In this document: positions 46,475 to 55,099 of the stretch, piece after piece | Layout: each line of letters starts with the position of its first letter | Numbering within the stretch: the stretch's first letter is position 1 | From: Dyella japonica A8 | GTDB lineage: Bacteria; Pseudomonadota; Gammaproteobacteria; Xanthomonadales; Rhodanobacteraceae | Length of the DNA: 64,000 bases | Assembly (NCBI RefSeq): GCF_000725385.1 | Contig: NZ_CP008884.1 | Span: 2,914,001 to 2,978,000, forward strand | Direction of reading: 5' to 3' | Made by a program: the position numbers and the translations under genes | The notes under the pieces: generated by a model | Databases searched by the model: none | Seen by the model: only the letters and a program-made list of their open reading frames with translations | What the model was told of the DNA's origin: nothing

Positions 46475-47610
46475 AGCGAACGGGCGTTTTTCAGATGCGA
46501 TGCCCTTCGCCATGGCCATGCCGCATGGCGTGCCTGCGGCATGTCCCACTCCGGCGCCAGTGGCGTGAGCGGCAGCTTGCGCGCGGCGGCGCCGAACAGG
46601 AAGCGGACGGCAGGATCGTACTTGTCGGTAAGGCGCGTCAGTCCAATGGTCTGGGCCACTGCCGCGCGGGATACCTTGACCTGGGTGCCCGACGAGAAGT
46701 CGAGGCGATCCTGCAGGTTGCGCAGCGTGAGCACGGCCAGGCCGATGCTCCACAGGCAGAACCGGCGGAAGCCGGCGTGGCGCGCGGGCACGATGAGGGT
46801 GTATTCCACGGCGCGGCACAGGTGCGCGTGCGCCACGCCGATCAGTTCGATCATGGCGTCGGCGTAGTGTGCGTCCTGCCGGCCGGGGGTGAGATCCCTC
46901 AGTTCCACGCCGTAACGCGCGAAGACGTCGTGGGGGAGCCAGCACACGCCGTGGCTGCGATCTTCCCACTGGTCCTTGAGGATGTTGGTCATCTGCAGTC
47001 CCTGGCCGAACGAAATGGCCAGGCGCATCAGCGTGCGTGACTGCGCTGCGAGTTCCGGTTCGAAATCGACCAGCAGCTTGGTGAGCATTTCGCCGACCAC
47101 GCCGGCGACGTGGTAGCAGTAGCGGTCCATGTCGCGCAGCGTCTCCAGGCCTTGCGGGCCGACGACGCGCTGGAAGTCGTGCATGCCCTGCGACATGACG
47201 CGCAGGCATTCCACGATGGCTTCGTGTTGCGTGGGGTTGAACGTCTCGGTGATCTCCAGCACCAGTGGCAGGTGGGACATCAGGTCGCGTTCGCTTTCCG
47301 ACGTGGCGTCGGAGAACCTTGGCGCGATGCTGGCGGCGAATTCGCGTGCGTCGAGGTGGCCGGTCACGGCATCGACGAAGGCGTTCTCGTAGCGTCCCTT
47401 TTCCTCCGCGCTGAAGGCGGGTTCGTCCTCGATGGTGTCGGCGATGCGGCACAACAGGTACGCATTGGCGACGACATCGCGCAGCGCCGGTGGCAACTGC
47501 GGAATCGTCAACGCAAACGTTCGTGACACCTTGGGAAGTATCGCTTCCTGGTAAGCGCTGGCGTTGCTCGGGGCGATCGCAGCAGCTTGTTTCGCTTCGA
47601 ACATGGGCAT
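46471..47610 (-). CDS. Squalene synthase (farnesyl-diphosphate farnesyltransferase type)
   Basis: Makes squalene from two FPP. The 379-aa protein shows SRTFALTIPQLPPALRDVVANAYLLCRIADTIEDE with the first acidic motif (Asp58-Asp62), YCYHVAGVVGEMLTKLL, and QMTNILKDQWED as second motif. The length and YLLCRIADTIEDE motif match the single-step NADPH-using squalene synthases of Methylococcus type rather than the shorter HpnC/HpnD pair. No hpnC or hpnE gene lies nearby, consistent with this. The start is ATG 47610 with AAGAAGG seven nt upstream; ATG 47604 is an alternative. First gene of the shc operon. Confidence 0.88.
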   Translation of the reverse strand: MPMFEAKQAAAIAPSNASAYQEAILPKVSRTFALTIPQLPPALRDVVANAYLLCRIADTIEDEPAFSAEEKGRYENAFVDAVTGHLDAREFAASIAPRFSDATSESERDLMSHLPLVLEITETFNPTQHEAIVECLRVMSQGMHDFQRVVGPQGLETLRDMDRYCYHVAGVVGEMLTKLLVDFEPELAAQSRTLMRLAISFGQGLQMTNILKDQWEDRSHGVCWLPHDVFARYGVELRDLTPGRQDAHYADAMIELIGVAHAHLCRAVEYTLIVPARHAGFRRFCLWSIGLAVLTLRNLQDRLDFSSGTQVKVSRAAVAQTIGLTRLTDKYDPAVRFLFGAAARKLPLTPLAPEWDMPQARHAAWPWRRASHLKNARSL

Positions 47611-47938
47611 GCCTCGGCCTTCTTAGTATTCACATACAGAGAAACCAGCGACACCGGCATGGTAACACCCTGTTCGTGATCGACACAGTCATCTGACCAG
47701 AGCCAATGTCTTCGGTTCGTCGAGACGTCCGGTGCCTGCTGAAAGGCTGGGGAAAGCACGCCCCCCGGCCACTGGCACTGGTGTGGCATACCACGAACTG
47801 GTTACGGTGGAAGGGCGTCGGCGCCGTGTGCCGTTCGTACATAATGAACTCCAACTCCTCCCCGGGTTCAGGGAAAAGCAGCCTTATGTGTCCAGGCGCG
47901 ATGCGGGCGGTGGTCGGGCTTACCTTGGTGTTCCGCCG
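47611..47938. promoter_or_regulatory. Divergent control region, squalene synthase / hpnA
   Basis: 328 nt between divergent starts. Towards hpnA, a -10-like TACATAAT lies near 47838-47845. Towards squalene synthase, the stretch ending TATGTGAATACTAAGAAGG is AT-rich and carries the ribosome site. A 69-codon in-frame extension upstream of hpnA is basic, low in hydrophobic residues, and judged non-coding. No known operator is recognised. Confidence 0.4.
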
Positions 47939-48916
47939 ATGAGGTCGCTGGTGACCGGAGCCACGGGCTTCGTCGGCTCAGCCGTCGCCCGGCGACTGCT
48001 GCGCGAAGATCATCGCGTGCGCGTGCTGGCCCGGCCGGGGTCCGACCGGCGCAACCTTCTGGGGTTGGACGTGGAGGTGGTGGAGGGCAACCTTGCCAAT
48101 GCCGAGTCGCTGGCAAGGATTTGCGACGGCTGCGATGCGCTGTTCCACGTGGCGGCAGACTACCGCCTGTGGGCGCCGCGGCCGCAGGAGTTGTACCAGA
48201 CCAATGTCGAAGGCACGCGCGCCCTGCTCGATGCTGCGCGGCGTGCCGGCGTGCCGCGCGTGGTCTATACGAGCAGCGTGGCGACGCTGGGCATTCCGAG
48301 GGACGGCACGCCCGGCGACGAAACGACAGCGGTGTCACTGGCCGACATGGTCGGTCACTACAAGCGGTCCAAATTCCTGGCCGAACAGCTGGTGAGCGAG
48401 TACGCCGCGCAGGGGCTGCCGGTGGTCATCGTCAACCCGTCGACCCCGATTGGTCCACGCGACATCAAGCCCACGCCGACGGGGCGCATCGTGCGTGACG
48501 CCATGGCGGGCCGCATGCCGGCCTATGTGGATACCGGGCTCAACGTCGTGCATGTGGATGACGTGGCGGACGGGCACTGGCTGGCTTTCGCGAAAGGCGT
48601 GGTGGGGCAGCGCTATGTCCTTGGTGGCACCAACATGAGCCTGCGCGAGTTGTTGTTTGAAATCGCCGACATCGTGGGCCGTCCGCCGCCGCGCTGGCGG
48701 CTGCCGCATGGGGTGGTCATGCCGGTGGCGTACGTGGCCGAAGCGTGGGCGAAGCTCAGCGGCAGGCCGCCCATCGCCACGGTGGAAGAGGTGCGCATGT
48801 CGCGCAAGCGCATGTTCTTCACCAGCGCCAAGGCGGAGCGTGAACTGGGTTACGCGGCGGGGCCGGTGCGGCTGGCGCTGGAAGACGCGGTGGCGTGGTT
48901 CAGTCTGCACCGCTGA
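47939..48916 (+). CDS. hpnA: Hopanoid-associated sugar epimerase/dehydratase HpnA
   Basis: Extended SDR protein of 325 aa. It has LVTGATGFVGSAVARRLL NAD-binding motif, FHVAADYRLW, YTSSVATLG, the catalytic YKRSKFLAE and NPSTPIGPRDIKPTPTGRI, which is typical of HpnA. The exact reaction in hopanoid side-chain building is not established for the family. ATG 47939 is chosen because it starts the nucleotide-binding strand, though the ribosome site is poor. It converges on the ferritin-like gene. Confidence 0.9.
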   Translation: MRSLVTGATGFVGSAVARRLLREDHRVRVLARPGSDRRNLLGLDVEVVEGNLANAESLARICDGCDALFHVAADYRLWAPRPQELYQTNVEGTRALLDAARRAGVPRVVYTSSVATLGIPRDGTPGDETTAVSLADMVGHYKRSKFLAEQLVSEYAAQGLPVVIVNPSTPIGPRDIKPTPTGRIVRDAMAGRMPAYVDTGLNVVHVDDVADGHWLAFAKGVVGQRYVLGGTNMSLRELLFEIADIVGRPPPRWRLPHGVVMPVAYVAEAWAKLSGRPPIATVEEVRMSRKRMFFTSAKAERELGYAAGPVRLALEDAVAWFSLHR

Positions 48917-48937
48917 GGCGAGGGGCCTTGTCCCGGG

Positions 48938-49828
48938 TTATTTCAAGAAGCGCCGTGCCAGTCTGGCCATGCGGGGTACGAAGGTCGGGCGCAGCAGGCG
49001 TTCGTCGTAACCACCCATGCGGAAACTGTCCTGCGCCAGGCACAGGTCGAGCAATTCACTGATCTTCAGGTCCAGGCCAATCTGCTCGTGCCCGGTCAGG
49101 GTGAAGTTGGCGTCCTGCATTTCGCCGTTGCCGTCCAGGCCCTTGGCGATGCCGATGCGCTCCCAGATGAGGAACAGCCACACCCGCATGACCTTCAGCT
49201 CGAAGGCGGGGCGTCGCCACCACGGGAGCTGCTTGCGATACCACGCCACCCAGTTGGCGAAGAACAGGATGTGGCGCGCCTCTTCCTGCATGACGGGTTC
49301 GAAGGTTTCCACCAGTTCGGAGGGAAAGTAGCCAGTGCGCTTGGCGGACTCGAACAGGCCGAAGGCGAAGAAGCTGTCGATGCACTCGCTGTAGCCGGTG
49401 ACCAGCCAGCCCCATTCGGGGTCTTTGGGTACTTCGTATTCGGGTTCGGGTGCCAGTTCGATGCCGTAGGCGGCGACCATCTTGCTGAGCACGACCTTGT
49501 GGCGCGCCTCTTCATCGCCGTCCATGGTGAGCGCCTCGTGCAGCAGCGGGTCGCTCACGGTGTTCGTATAAGTGGCCACCCGCAGCTTGGCCTTGCCCTC
49601 GGTCTGCACGGCAATGTCCCAGATGGGCAGCGAGGTGATGCGGTGTAGCGCATCGGCCGTCAGTGCCGGCCATTCGATCACGGCCGGCTTGTACGGGTTG
49701 TGCGTGTCCAGCAGCATCCGGCAGAACAGCCGCTTGTGGGCATCCGAACCGATCTTGATGTGCCCTGGATCGTTGCCGGTCCAATGGCGCATGGTGTGAT
49801 CGGCGGCAGCTACGGCGTCATGGGACAT
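48938..49828 (-). CDS. Ferritin-like di-iron protein in the hopanoid operon
   Basis: A 296-aa protein with two ExxH di-iron motifs in near-identical context: DGDEEARH (Glu106/107, His110) and VMQEEARH (Glu182/183, His186). Extra glutamates occur in LLHEAL and YSECIDSFFAFGLFE, as in ferritin-like four-helix bundles. No signal peptide is seen; a hydrophobic stretch WLFLIWERIGIA lies near residue 215-226. It begins 11 nt after hpnL, with GAGG before the ATG, so it is the last gene of the hpnI-J-K-L operon. Related di-iron proteins are oxygenases or desaturases; a hopanoid-modifying oxygenase is possible, but this is inference from context. Confidence 0.8.
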   Translation of the reverse strand: MSHDAVAAADHTMRHWTGNDPGHIKIGSDAHKRLFCRMLLDTHNPYKPAVIEWPALTADALHRITSLPIWDIAVQTEGKAKLRVATYTNTVSDPLLHEALTMDGDEEARHKVVLSKMVAAYGIELAPEPEYEVPKDPEWGWLVTGYSECIDSFFAFGLFESAKRTGYFPSELVETFEPVMQEEARHILFFANWVAWYRKQLPWWRRPAFELKVMRVWLFLIWERIGIAKGLDGNGEMQDANFTLTGHEQIGLDLKISELLDLCLAQDSFRMGGYDERLLRPTFVPRMARLARRFLK

Positions 49829-49839
49829 GCTCACCTCGC

Positions 49840-50859
49840 TCAGGGGATCTCGGAAAGCTTGGGCTTGCGGCGCGAAAGCCAGCGGCGGTGAAACCGGTGC
49901 GCCTCGGCCCATTGCCACGACAGCAGGGCGGGCACCCCGAAGCCTACTTCACGCGCGCGCTTGACCAGTGACAGCGCGATGGCGGCATCGGCCGGCAGGC
50001 CGATGATGTTGCCGAACAGCACCAGTCCACCTTCCTGCACGCCCAGTCCCGCCGGGACGAAGAAGATGATGTGGCGCACCGCCTGGGTGGTCGCTTCGAT
50101 GGCGATGGCATCCCACACGGAGATGGGGTAGCCCAGCAACTGCAGCGCCAGCCAGCTTTCAAAACTGCCCACCACGAAGCCGGCCACCTGCCATCCACAG
50201 GCGATGGCCAGGCGGACGGGCATGGCGTAGAGCTTGCGCACTTCCTCGTCCAGTCGGGCGCCGTCCAGCAGTTCGGTAAAGCGCGAGGGGCCGCCGAGCA
50301 GCTTTTCCGCGAAGGCTTCCAGTCGCGAGAACAGTTGGCCGTGGCGCAGTATCCAGATCAACCCAAGGGGCAAGGGGAGCGAGGCTGCGACCGCGCCGAT
50401 GACCGAATTGAGCGTGCCGATATGGCCCGCCATGCCGATCAGCAACAACAGGCCGAGCGCCACGAAGATGTACTGGCTGACCAGGGTCAGCAGGACTTCC
50501 ATGATGACGCTGGCCGCCACCGGGGCGCCTTCCAGTCCACGCCATTTGACCAGGCGGATGCCCACGATCTCGCCGCCGACATTGGCGACGGGCAGCAGGC
50601 GGTTGCATGCCTCGCGCACGGTGGCGACCCAGAACAGGAAGGGCGTGCCGGCGCGGCGCTGCGGGTCGCAGGGTGCCAGCAGTGCGCGCCAGCCGAGCAC
50701 GTCCAGCAACAGCGGCAGGGCATGGAACGGCAACAGCCAGAGCAGCGCCCAGCCTGCGTGGTTGAACGCGCTCTCGATCGCGGACCAGTTCTGGTGCGTC
50801 ACCAGGATGATCGCGGCGATCAAGCCGAGCAGGCCGGCGATGTAAACGAAGTACTTCAT
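49840..50859 (-). CDS. hpnL: HpnL-type membrane protein (lysyl-PG synthetase-like TM fold)
   Basis: Polytopic membrane protein of 339 aa from the UPF0104/LPG-synthase-TM family: eight or so hydrophobic segments, REACNRLLPVANVGGEIVGIRLVKWRGL, VIMEVLLTLVSQYIFVALGL, and IEATTQAVRHIIFFVPAGLGVQEGGLVLFG. The position between hpnK and the ferritin-like gene matches HpnL. The role is thought to be transport or flipping of a hopanoid intermediate. Its ATG overlaps the hpnK stop (ATGA). Confidence 0.88.
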   Translation of the reverse strand: MKYFVYIAGLLGLIAAIILVTHQNWSAIESAFNHAGWALLWLLPFHALPLLLDVLGWRALLAPCDPQRRAGTPFLFWVATVREACNRLLPVANVGGEIVGIRLVKWRGLEGAPVAASVIMEVLLTLVSQYIFVALGLLLLIGMAGHIGTLNSVIGAVAASLPLPLGLIWILRHGQLFSRLEAFAEKLLGGPSRFTELLDGARLDEEVRKLYAMPVRLAIACGWQVAGFVVGSFESWLALQLLGYPISVWDAIAIEATTQAVRHIIFFVPAGLGVQEGGLVLFGNIIGLPADAAIALSLVKRAREVGFGVPALLSWQWAEAHRFHRRWLSRRKPKLSEIP

Positions 50860-51686
50860 GCCGCCGCCGGATCACTGAAGCCGTGGCAAAGCTGGCAGCG
50901 TTCCTCCACGGCCTGCCGCACGCGCGGCGACAGCAGGGCGGCCAGCTCATCGGCATGCCGGTAGTCGGCCATGGCCGGGGTCAGTTCCCCGTGAGTGGCC
51001 GGGTGCAGGTAAACCTCGCTCAGTCCGTCGGGCAGGCGCTGCACGACGTCGAGCAATGCCTGTTCATCCATGCCGCCGGTCTGGTGGATGCCGAAGACAT
51101 GGTCGTTGGAAAGCATGCCCGCGCGGCGCAGGCGGTGGCGCATCAGCGCAAGCCAGGGTTTCAGCCACGGGCCGGAGCCGGGTTCGGCTGGCCAGCGTAC
51201 GGCGCGCAAGCCGTAGTCGCGCCCAATGGAAAGTATCAAGGAAAGCACCGTCGGATGGAGATGGAAATGTTTGTGCGCGTTGACGTGGTCCAGTGGCAGG
51301 CCGGTCGCCGCGAACGCTTCGAACTGCGCACGTATTTCCTCTGCCAGTTGCCGCCTTACATGCGGCAGGAAGAAGAAGCGCACGCCGTCGCGCGCCATAT
51401 GGTTGCCGAATTGGCCGCGCGCATCCACCAGTGCGGGTATGCGCGAGGGCGGCAACGCGGATGGCCCGTCGGCGAGCACCAGGTGCAGGCCCACGGCCAG
51501 GCCGGGCAGGCGCCTGGCGCGCGCCACGGCATCGGCCGCGGCCGGTGCCGTCACCATCAGGCTGGTCGCGCGCAGCACGCCGTCGAGGAAGGCGCGCTCC
51601 ACCGCCTGGTTGACGGCGGCATGCAAGCCGAAATCGTCCGCGGTGACAATCAGTCGCGGTCGCGAGGATGCGGGTGACGCAGTCAT
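50856..51686 (-). CDS. hpnK: Hopanoid biosynthesis deacetylase HpnK
   Basis: YdjC/ChbG-like carbohydrate deacetylase of 276 aa. Metal-binding motifs are VTADDFGLHAAVNQAV (Asp-Asp), GLHLVL and HVNAHKHFHLHP, and VYLHPATHGEL near the end. In hopanoid synthesis HpnK removes the acetyl group from N-acetylglucosaminyl-bacteriohopanetetrol made by HpnI, before HpnJ acts. ATG 51686 opens the conserved region. It lies 22 nt downstream of hpnJ. Confidence 0.92.
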   Translation of the reverse strand: MTASPASSRPRLIVTADDFGLHAAVNQAVERAFLDGVLRATSLMVTAPAAADAVARARRLPGLAVGLHLVLADGPSALPPSRIPALVDARGQFGNHMARDGVRFFFLPHVRRQLAEEIRAQFEAFAATGLPLDHVNAHKHFHLHPTVLSLILSIGRDYGLRAVRWPAEPGSGPWLKPWLALMRHRLRRAGMLSNDHVFGIHQTGGMDEQALLDVVQRLPDGLSEVYLHPATHGELTPAMADYRHADELAALLSPRVRQAVEERCQLCHGFSDPAAA

Positions 51687-51708
51687 GGGGCCAGCGTAGG
51701 CAGCGAGG

Positions 51709-53136
51709 TCACGCCTCGTGCGCACGCAGGAAGCGGAAGAACTCCACGCCCTCGCGCAATCGGCGCTTGGTCATTTCCCAGCTGCCGGCCATTTCCTTGA
51801 CGATCTCCCAGATCTTGGACGGGCGGAAATAGAAGCTTCGGTAGAAGGTTTCCACGCCGTGGAAGATCTCTTCCTTGGACAGGTGCGGGTAGCTGATCAT
51901 GGCCAGCTGCACGCCCTTGTCGTTGACCAGGTGCGCCGAGGTGTTTTCTTCCAGCCAGCCGTTCTCGATGGCCTGCTTGTACAGCGTGGTGCCCGGATAG
52001 GGCGCGGCCAGCGACACCTGGATGGTGTGCGGGTTGATCTCCTTGGCGTACTCGATGGTGCGGGCGATGGTTTCCTTGGTTTCGCCCGGCAGGCCGAGGA
52101 TGAAGGTGCCATGCACGGTGATGCCGAGCTTGCGGCAGTTCTCGGTGAAGGTGCGCGCGATATCGGTGCGCAGGCCCTTCTTGATGTTGTGCAGGATCTG
52201 GTCGTCGCCCGACTCGTAGCCTACCAGCAACAGGCGCAGGCCGTTGTCCTTCATGATCTTCAGCGATTCGTACGGCACGTTTGCCTTGGCGTTGCAGCTC
52301 CAGGTCCAGCCCATGGCGTGCAGGCCGCGCGCGATCTCGTGCACGCGCTCCATGTTGGAGCTGTCGGTGAAGGTGTCGTCGTCGAACATCAGTTCGCGAA
52401 CCTCGGGCATGTTCTCCTTGATCCACTTCGCCTCGGCCAGCACGTTGGCGGCCGAACGCACGCGGTAGCGATGGCCGCCCACGGTCTGTGGCCACAGGCA
52501 GAACGTGCACTTGGAGCGGCAGCCGCGGCCGGTGTAGATCGACACATACGGGTGCATCAGGTAGCCGATGAAATACCGGTCGATCTTCAGGTCGCGCTTG
52601 TAGATCGGCGCCACGAAGGGCAGGTCGTCCATGTGCTCGATGGTGGCGCGCGACGGATTGTGCTGCACGCTGCCGTCGGCGAGCTTGTAGCTGATGCCGG
52701 CGATGTCCTTGAACGCGCGACCCTCGGCAACTTCCTTGCAGGTGTAGTCGAATTCTTCACGTGCCACGAAATCGATGGCAGCCGATGCCAGCAGCGAGGC
52801 ATCCGGTTCCACCGCGACCTTGGCGCCCACCATGCCGATGAGGATGTCGGGGTGGAGTGCCTTCAGGAGCTCGGCAAACTTCGCGTCCGTGGGGAAGGAG
52901 GGCGTACTGGTGTGGATGATCACCAGGTCGTACACGCCGGCAATGCTGAGCGTCTCTTCCACCGACAACTCTTCCACCGGGGCGTCCAGTACGCGTGAGC
53001 CGGGCACCAGCGCGGCCGGCTGCGCCAGCCAGGTGGGGTACCAGAAACTCTTGATCTCCCGTTTGGCCTGGTAACGGGAGCCAGCGCCACCGTCGAAACC
53101 GTCAAACGAAGGGGCTTGCAGAAAAAGCGTCTTCAT
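51709..53136 (-). CDS. hpnJ: Hopanoid radical SAM protein HpnJ
   Basis: B12-binding-type radical SAM enzyme of 475 aa. It is implicated in ring contraction of glucosaminyl-BHT to the cyclitol ether. The cluster motif is Cys206-RSK-Cys210-TF-Cys213 (GRGCRSKCTFC), preceded by a Rossmann-like N-terminal domain (about residues 50-190) and followed by MFDDDTF, VGYESGDDQIL and HGTFILGLPGET. ATG 53136 starts MKTLFLQAPSFDGFDGG, the usual HpnJ beginning; ATG 53181 is an alternative. It lies 64 nt after hpnI. Confidence 0.94.
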   Translation of the reverse strand: MKTLFLQAPSFDGFDGGAGSRYQAKREIKSFWYPTWLAQPAALVPGSRVLDAPVEELSVEETLSIAGVYDLVIIHTSTPSFPTDAKFAELLKALHPDILIGMVGAKVAVEPDASLLASAAIDFVAREEFDYTCKEVAEGRAFKDIAGISYKLADGSVQHNPSRATIEHMDDLPFVAPIYKRDLKIDRYFIGYLMHPYVSIYTGRGCRSKCTFCLWPQTVGGHRYRVRSAANVLAEAKWIKENMPEVRELMFDDDTFTDSSNMERVHEIARGLHAMGWTWSCNAKANVPYESLKIMKDNGLRLLLVGYESGDDQILHNIKKGLRTDIARTFTENCRKLGITVHGTFILGLPGETKETIARTIEYAKEINPHTIQVSLAAPYPGTTLYKQAIENGWLEENTSAHLVNDKGVQLAMISYPHLSKEEIFHGVETFYRSFYFRPSKIWEIVKEMAGSWEMTKRRLREGVEFFRFLRAHEA

Positions 53137-53200
53137 GGGATTGCCAAGCTCCTGCAGTTCATTCCGCAACGAGTTGTTCATCGCACTGTCGACCACGTCG

Positions 53201-54367
53201 TCAAGGATACCGCGATGGCGCGTGGTCGCGCGCATGCAAATCCTGGCCACGCCATTTCACGCGCCAGTGGATCAGCGCACCCGCCCATTCCACCAGCAAT
53301 AGCGTGTCGCGGAAAGGGGTGAGCCAGGCGTCCCGCCAACGGGAGGATCTTGCGGCGCTCCGCCAGGCAACGGCGTAACGCGCCAGGCGCGCCGTGCCGG
53401 CCAGCAGGGCGAGCACCAAGCAGGGCGCGGAGGGTGAAAGGCACAAGGCCAGCGCCAGCAAGGGCCAGGTAAGGCAGATGACGCTGAAGAAGAAGCCGGT
53501 CGGCGATATCGCCCGGATGGTGCGCAACCAGCGAAGTTCGTGCGGCCAGAGGCTGGCGAGCCGCGTTTCGCTGACGTCGGTGCCTACCATCAGGTCGCTG
53601 AGCACGGTGCGCATGCCCAGCTCGCGCGTGCGCTCGCCCAGCCAGAAATCGTCAGCCAGTGTGTCCTTCAGGGCGTCGAAGCCGCCGATGGCTTCCAGTG
53701 CGTCGCGCCGCAGCGCGATGGTGGAGCCGAACGCGAAGCGCGTGGAGCCGAACGCGTGCGACACACGCACCGAAGGCGCGAACCAGTCGTCGATGAACAG
53801 CTTGCCCAGCCGGGCGCAGATCGTGTCGCCCGCTACGCCATGGTAGAGGCAGGTCACGATGCCTACGCGCGGATCGTTCAACGGTGACGTGACACGCGCA
53901 AGATAGTCCGGTGTCACGCTGATGTCGCTGTCGGCCAGCACCAGCCAACCGTGGCGTGCGTGCGGGAACAGGTTCATCAGGTTGCTGACCTTGAGGTTGG
54001 CACCGTGCACCATGGGGTCGATCACCAGAGCCATGGATAGCCGTGGAAACTCGCGCTGCAGCCGCTGCACCACGGCGATGGCCGGATCCTCCGGGTCGCG
54101 CACTCCGAAGAGCAGTTCATAGTCCGCGTATTGCTGCTCGCAGAAGCCCCGGAGGTTCTCGTAGAGCCGCGGCTCGGCGCCATGCAGTGGCTTGAGGACG
54201 CTGACCGGAAGGCTTGCCTGATCGTTCACATCCGCTCGCCGATGCTTGCTCAGGCGTTCGCAGCGGAACCAGGCCCAGAGGCTCAGGCAGGCATAGGCCG
54301 TGGCGCACAGGGCCAGTGCGATGCCAAACCAGGACAGCGGCGATATATCGGCAGGATGAGGCGGCAT
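53201..54367 (-). CDS. hpnI: Hopanoid glycosyltransferase HpnI
   Basis: Membrane-bound family 2 glycosyltransferase of 388 aa that adds N-acetylglucosamine to bacteriohopanetetrol. It has an N-terminal membrane helix (WFGIALALCATAYACLSLWAW), then SVLKPLHGAEPRLYENLRGFC, the nucleotide-sugar DxD in LVLADSDISVTPDYL, the acceptor motif TLADDFWLGERTRELG, and two or three C-terminal helices. ATG 54367 is picked as the first Met before the helix, although the ribosome site is weak. It heads the hpnI-J-K-L-ferritin operon and is divergent from the DUF2147 gene. Confidence 0.9.
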   Translation of the reverse strand: MPPHPADISPLSWFGIALALCATAYACLSLWAWFRCERLSKHRRADVNDQASLPVSVLKPLHGAEPRLYENLRGFCEQQYADYELLFGVRDPEDPAIAVVQRLQREFPRLSMALVIDPMVHGANLKVSNLMNLFPHARHGWLVLADSDISVTPDYLARVTSPLNDPRVGIVTCLYHGVAGDTICARLGKLFIDDWFAPSVRVSHAFGSTRFAFGSTIALRRDALEAIGGFDALKDTLADDFWLGERTRELGMRTVLSDLMVGTDVSETRLASLWPHELRWLRTIRAISPTGFFFSVICLTWPLLALALCLSPSAPCLVLALLAGTARLARYAVAWRSAARSSRWRDAWLTPFRDTLLLVEWAGALIHWRVKWRGQDLHARDHAPSRYP

Positions 54368-54412
54368 GAAGTCGGTTCGGACGCGATCCACCATTCCTTG
54401 CAAAGTTACTGC

Positions 54413-54970
54413 ATGCGCTTCGTGAATGCTTATCTCTCTTCGGGTTGGCGCCGCTGGGTAGGGCTGGCCCTCTTGTGGGTGGGGTGCTGTGGCGTGGCCT
54501 TCGCGCAGACGCCGCAGGATGACGGCACGCCTGCCTCGGCCATCGAGGGCGACTGGCTGGTCGCGAGCCGTGACGCCATCATCCGCATCGAGGCGCAAGG
54601 CGACACGTTCATCGGCACCATTGTGTGGCAGCTGCACGATACCTATGGGCCTGAGGATGGGCCTGAGCTCAACGGCAAGATTGTCACGGACCGCCACAAT
54701 CCCGATCCTGCCCTGCGCTCGCGCCCTCTCACCGGGCTGCGCCTGCTATGGGGCCTGCATTACGACGCCGATGCGCAGGCTTGGGTGGACGGCTTCGTCT
54801 ACAACGCCGACAACGGCAAGCAATACCACTGCGAAGTTCATGTGCCGGCGCCCGATCGGCTGGTGCTGCGCGGGTATATCGGCATCCCCCTGCTGGGTGG
54901 AAGCACGACCTGGACGCGCACGCATGAACCGTTTCCCGCGGCGGCCACCCGTGTCCATCCGGTGCAGTAA
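54413..54970 (+). CDS. Secreted DUF2147-family protein
   Basis: A 185-aa protein with a clear signal peptide (WVGLALLWVGCCGVAFA). The mature part matches the DUF2147 pattern: EGDWLVASRDAIIRIEAQGDTFIGTIVWQL, RPLTGLRLLWGLHYDADAQAWVDGFVYNADNGKQYHCEVHV, and GYIGIPLLGGSTTWTRT. The family probably forms a small periplasmic beta-barrel; no activity is known. It starts 45 nt from divergent hpnI and precedes idi, inside the hopanoid island, so a role in hopanoid-related envelope maintenance is conceivable. Confidence 0.83.
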   Translation: MRFVNAYLSSGWRRWVGLALLWVGCCGVAFAQTPQDDGTPASAIEGDWLVASRDAIIRIEAQGDTFIGTIVWQLHDTYGPEDGPELNGKIVTDRHNPDPALRSRPLTGLRLLWGLHYDADAQAWVDGFVYNADNGKQYHCEVHVPAPDRLVLRGYIGIPLLGGSTTWTRTHEPFPAAATRVHPVQ

Positions 54971-55099
54971 TGCCTGCCAGCATCACGTAATGACTTGCGA
55001 GGGGCTACTCGGCTTCGTCCATCCTTGCTAGCCTGATGGTGTATTCGTTCGACGGTCGAACGCGCGTTGCGTCATTTGTGACGAAGATGTGATGACCGG

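Noticed and set aside
46475..47452. Upstream in-frame extension of squalene-hopene cyclase by more than 300 codons.
   Set aside because: It is an Arg/His/Gly-rich out-of-frame reading of squalene synthase. The ATGA overlap at 46474 gives the natural start.
47732..47938. 69-codon extension upstream of hpnA.
   Set aside because: Basic, proline/arginine-rich sequence with no homology I recognise; the NAD-binding strand begins at the proposed ATG.
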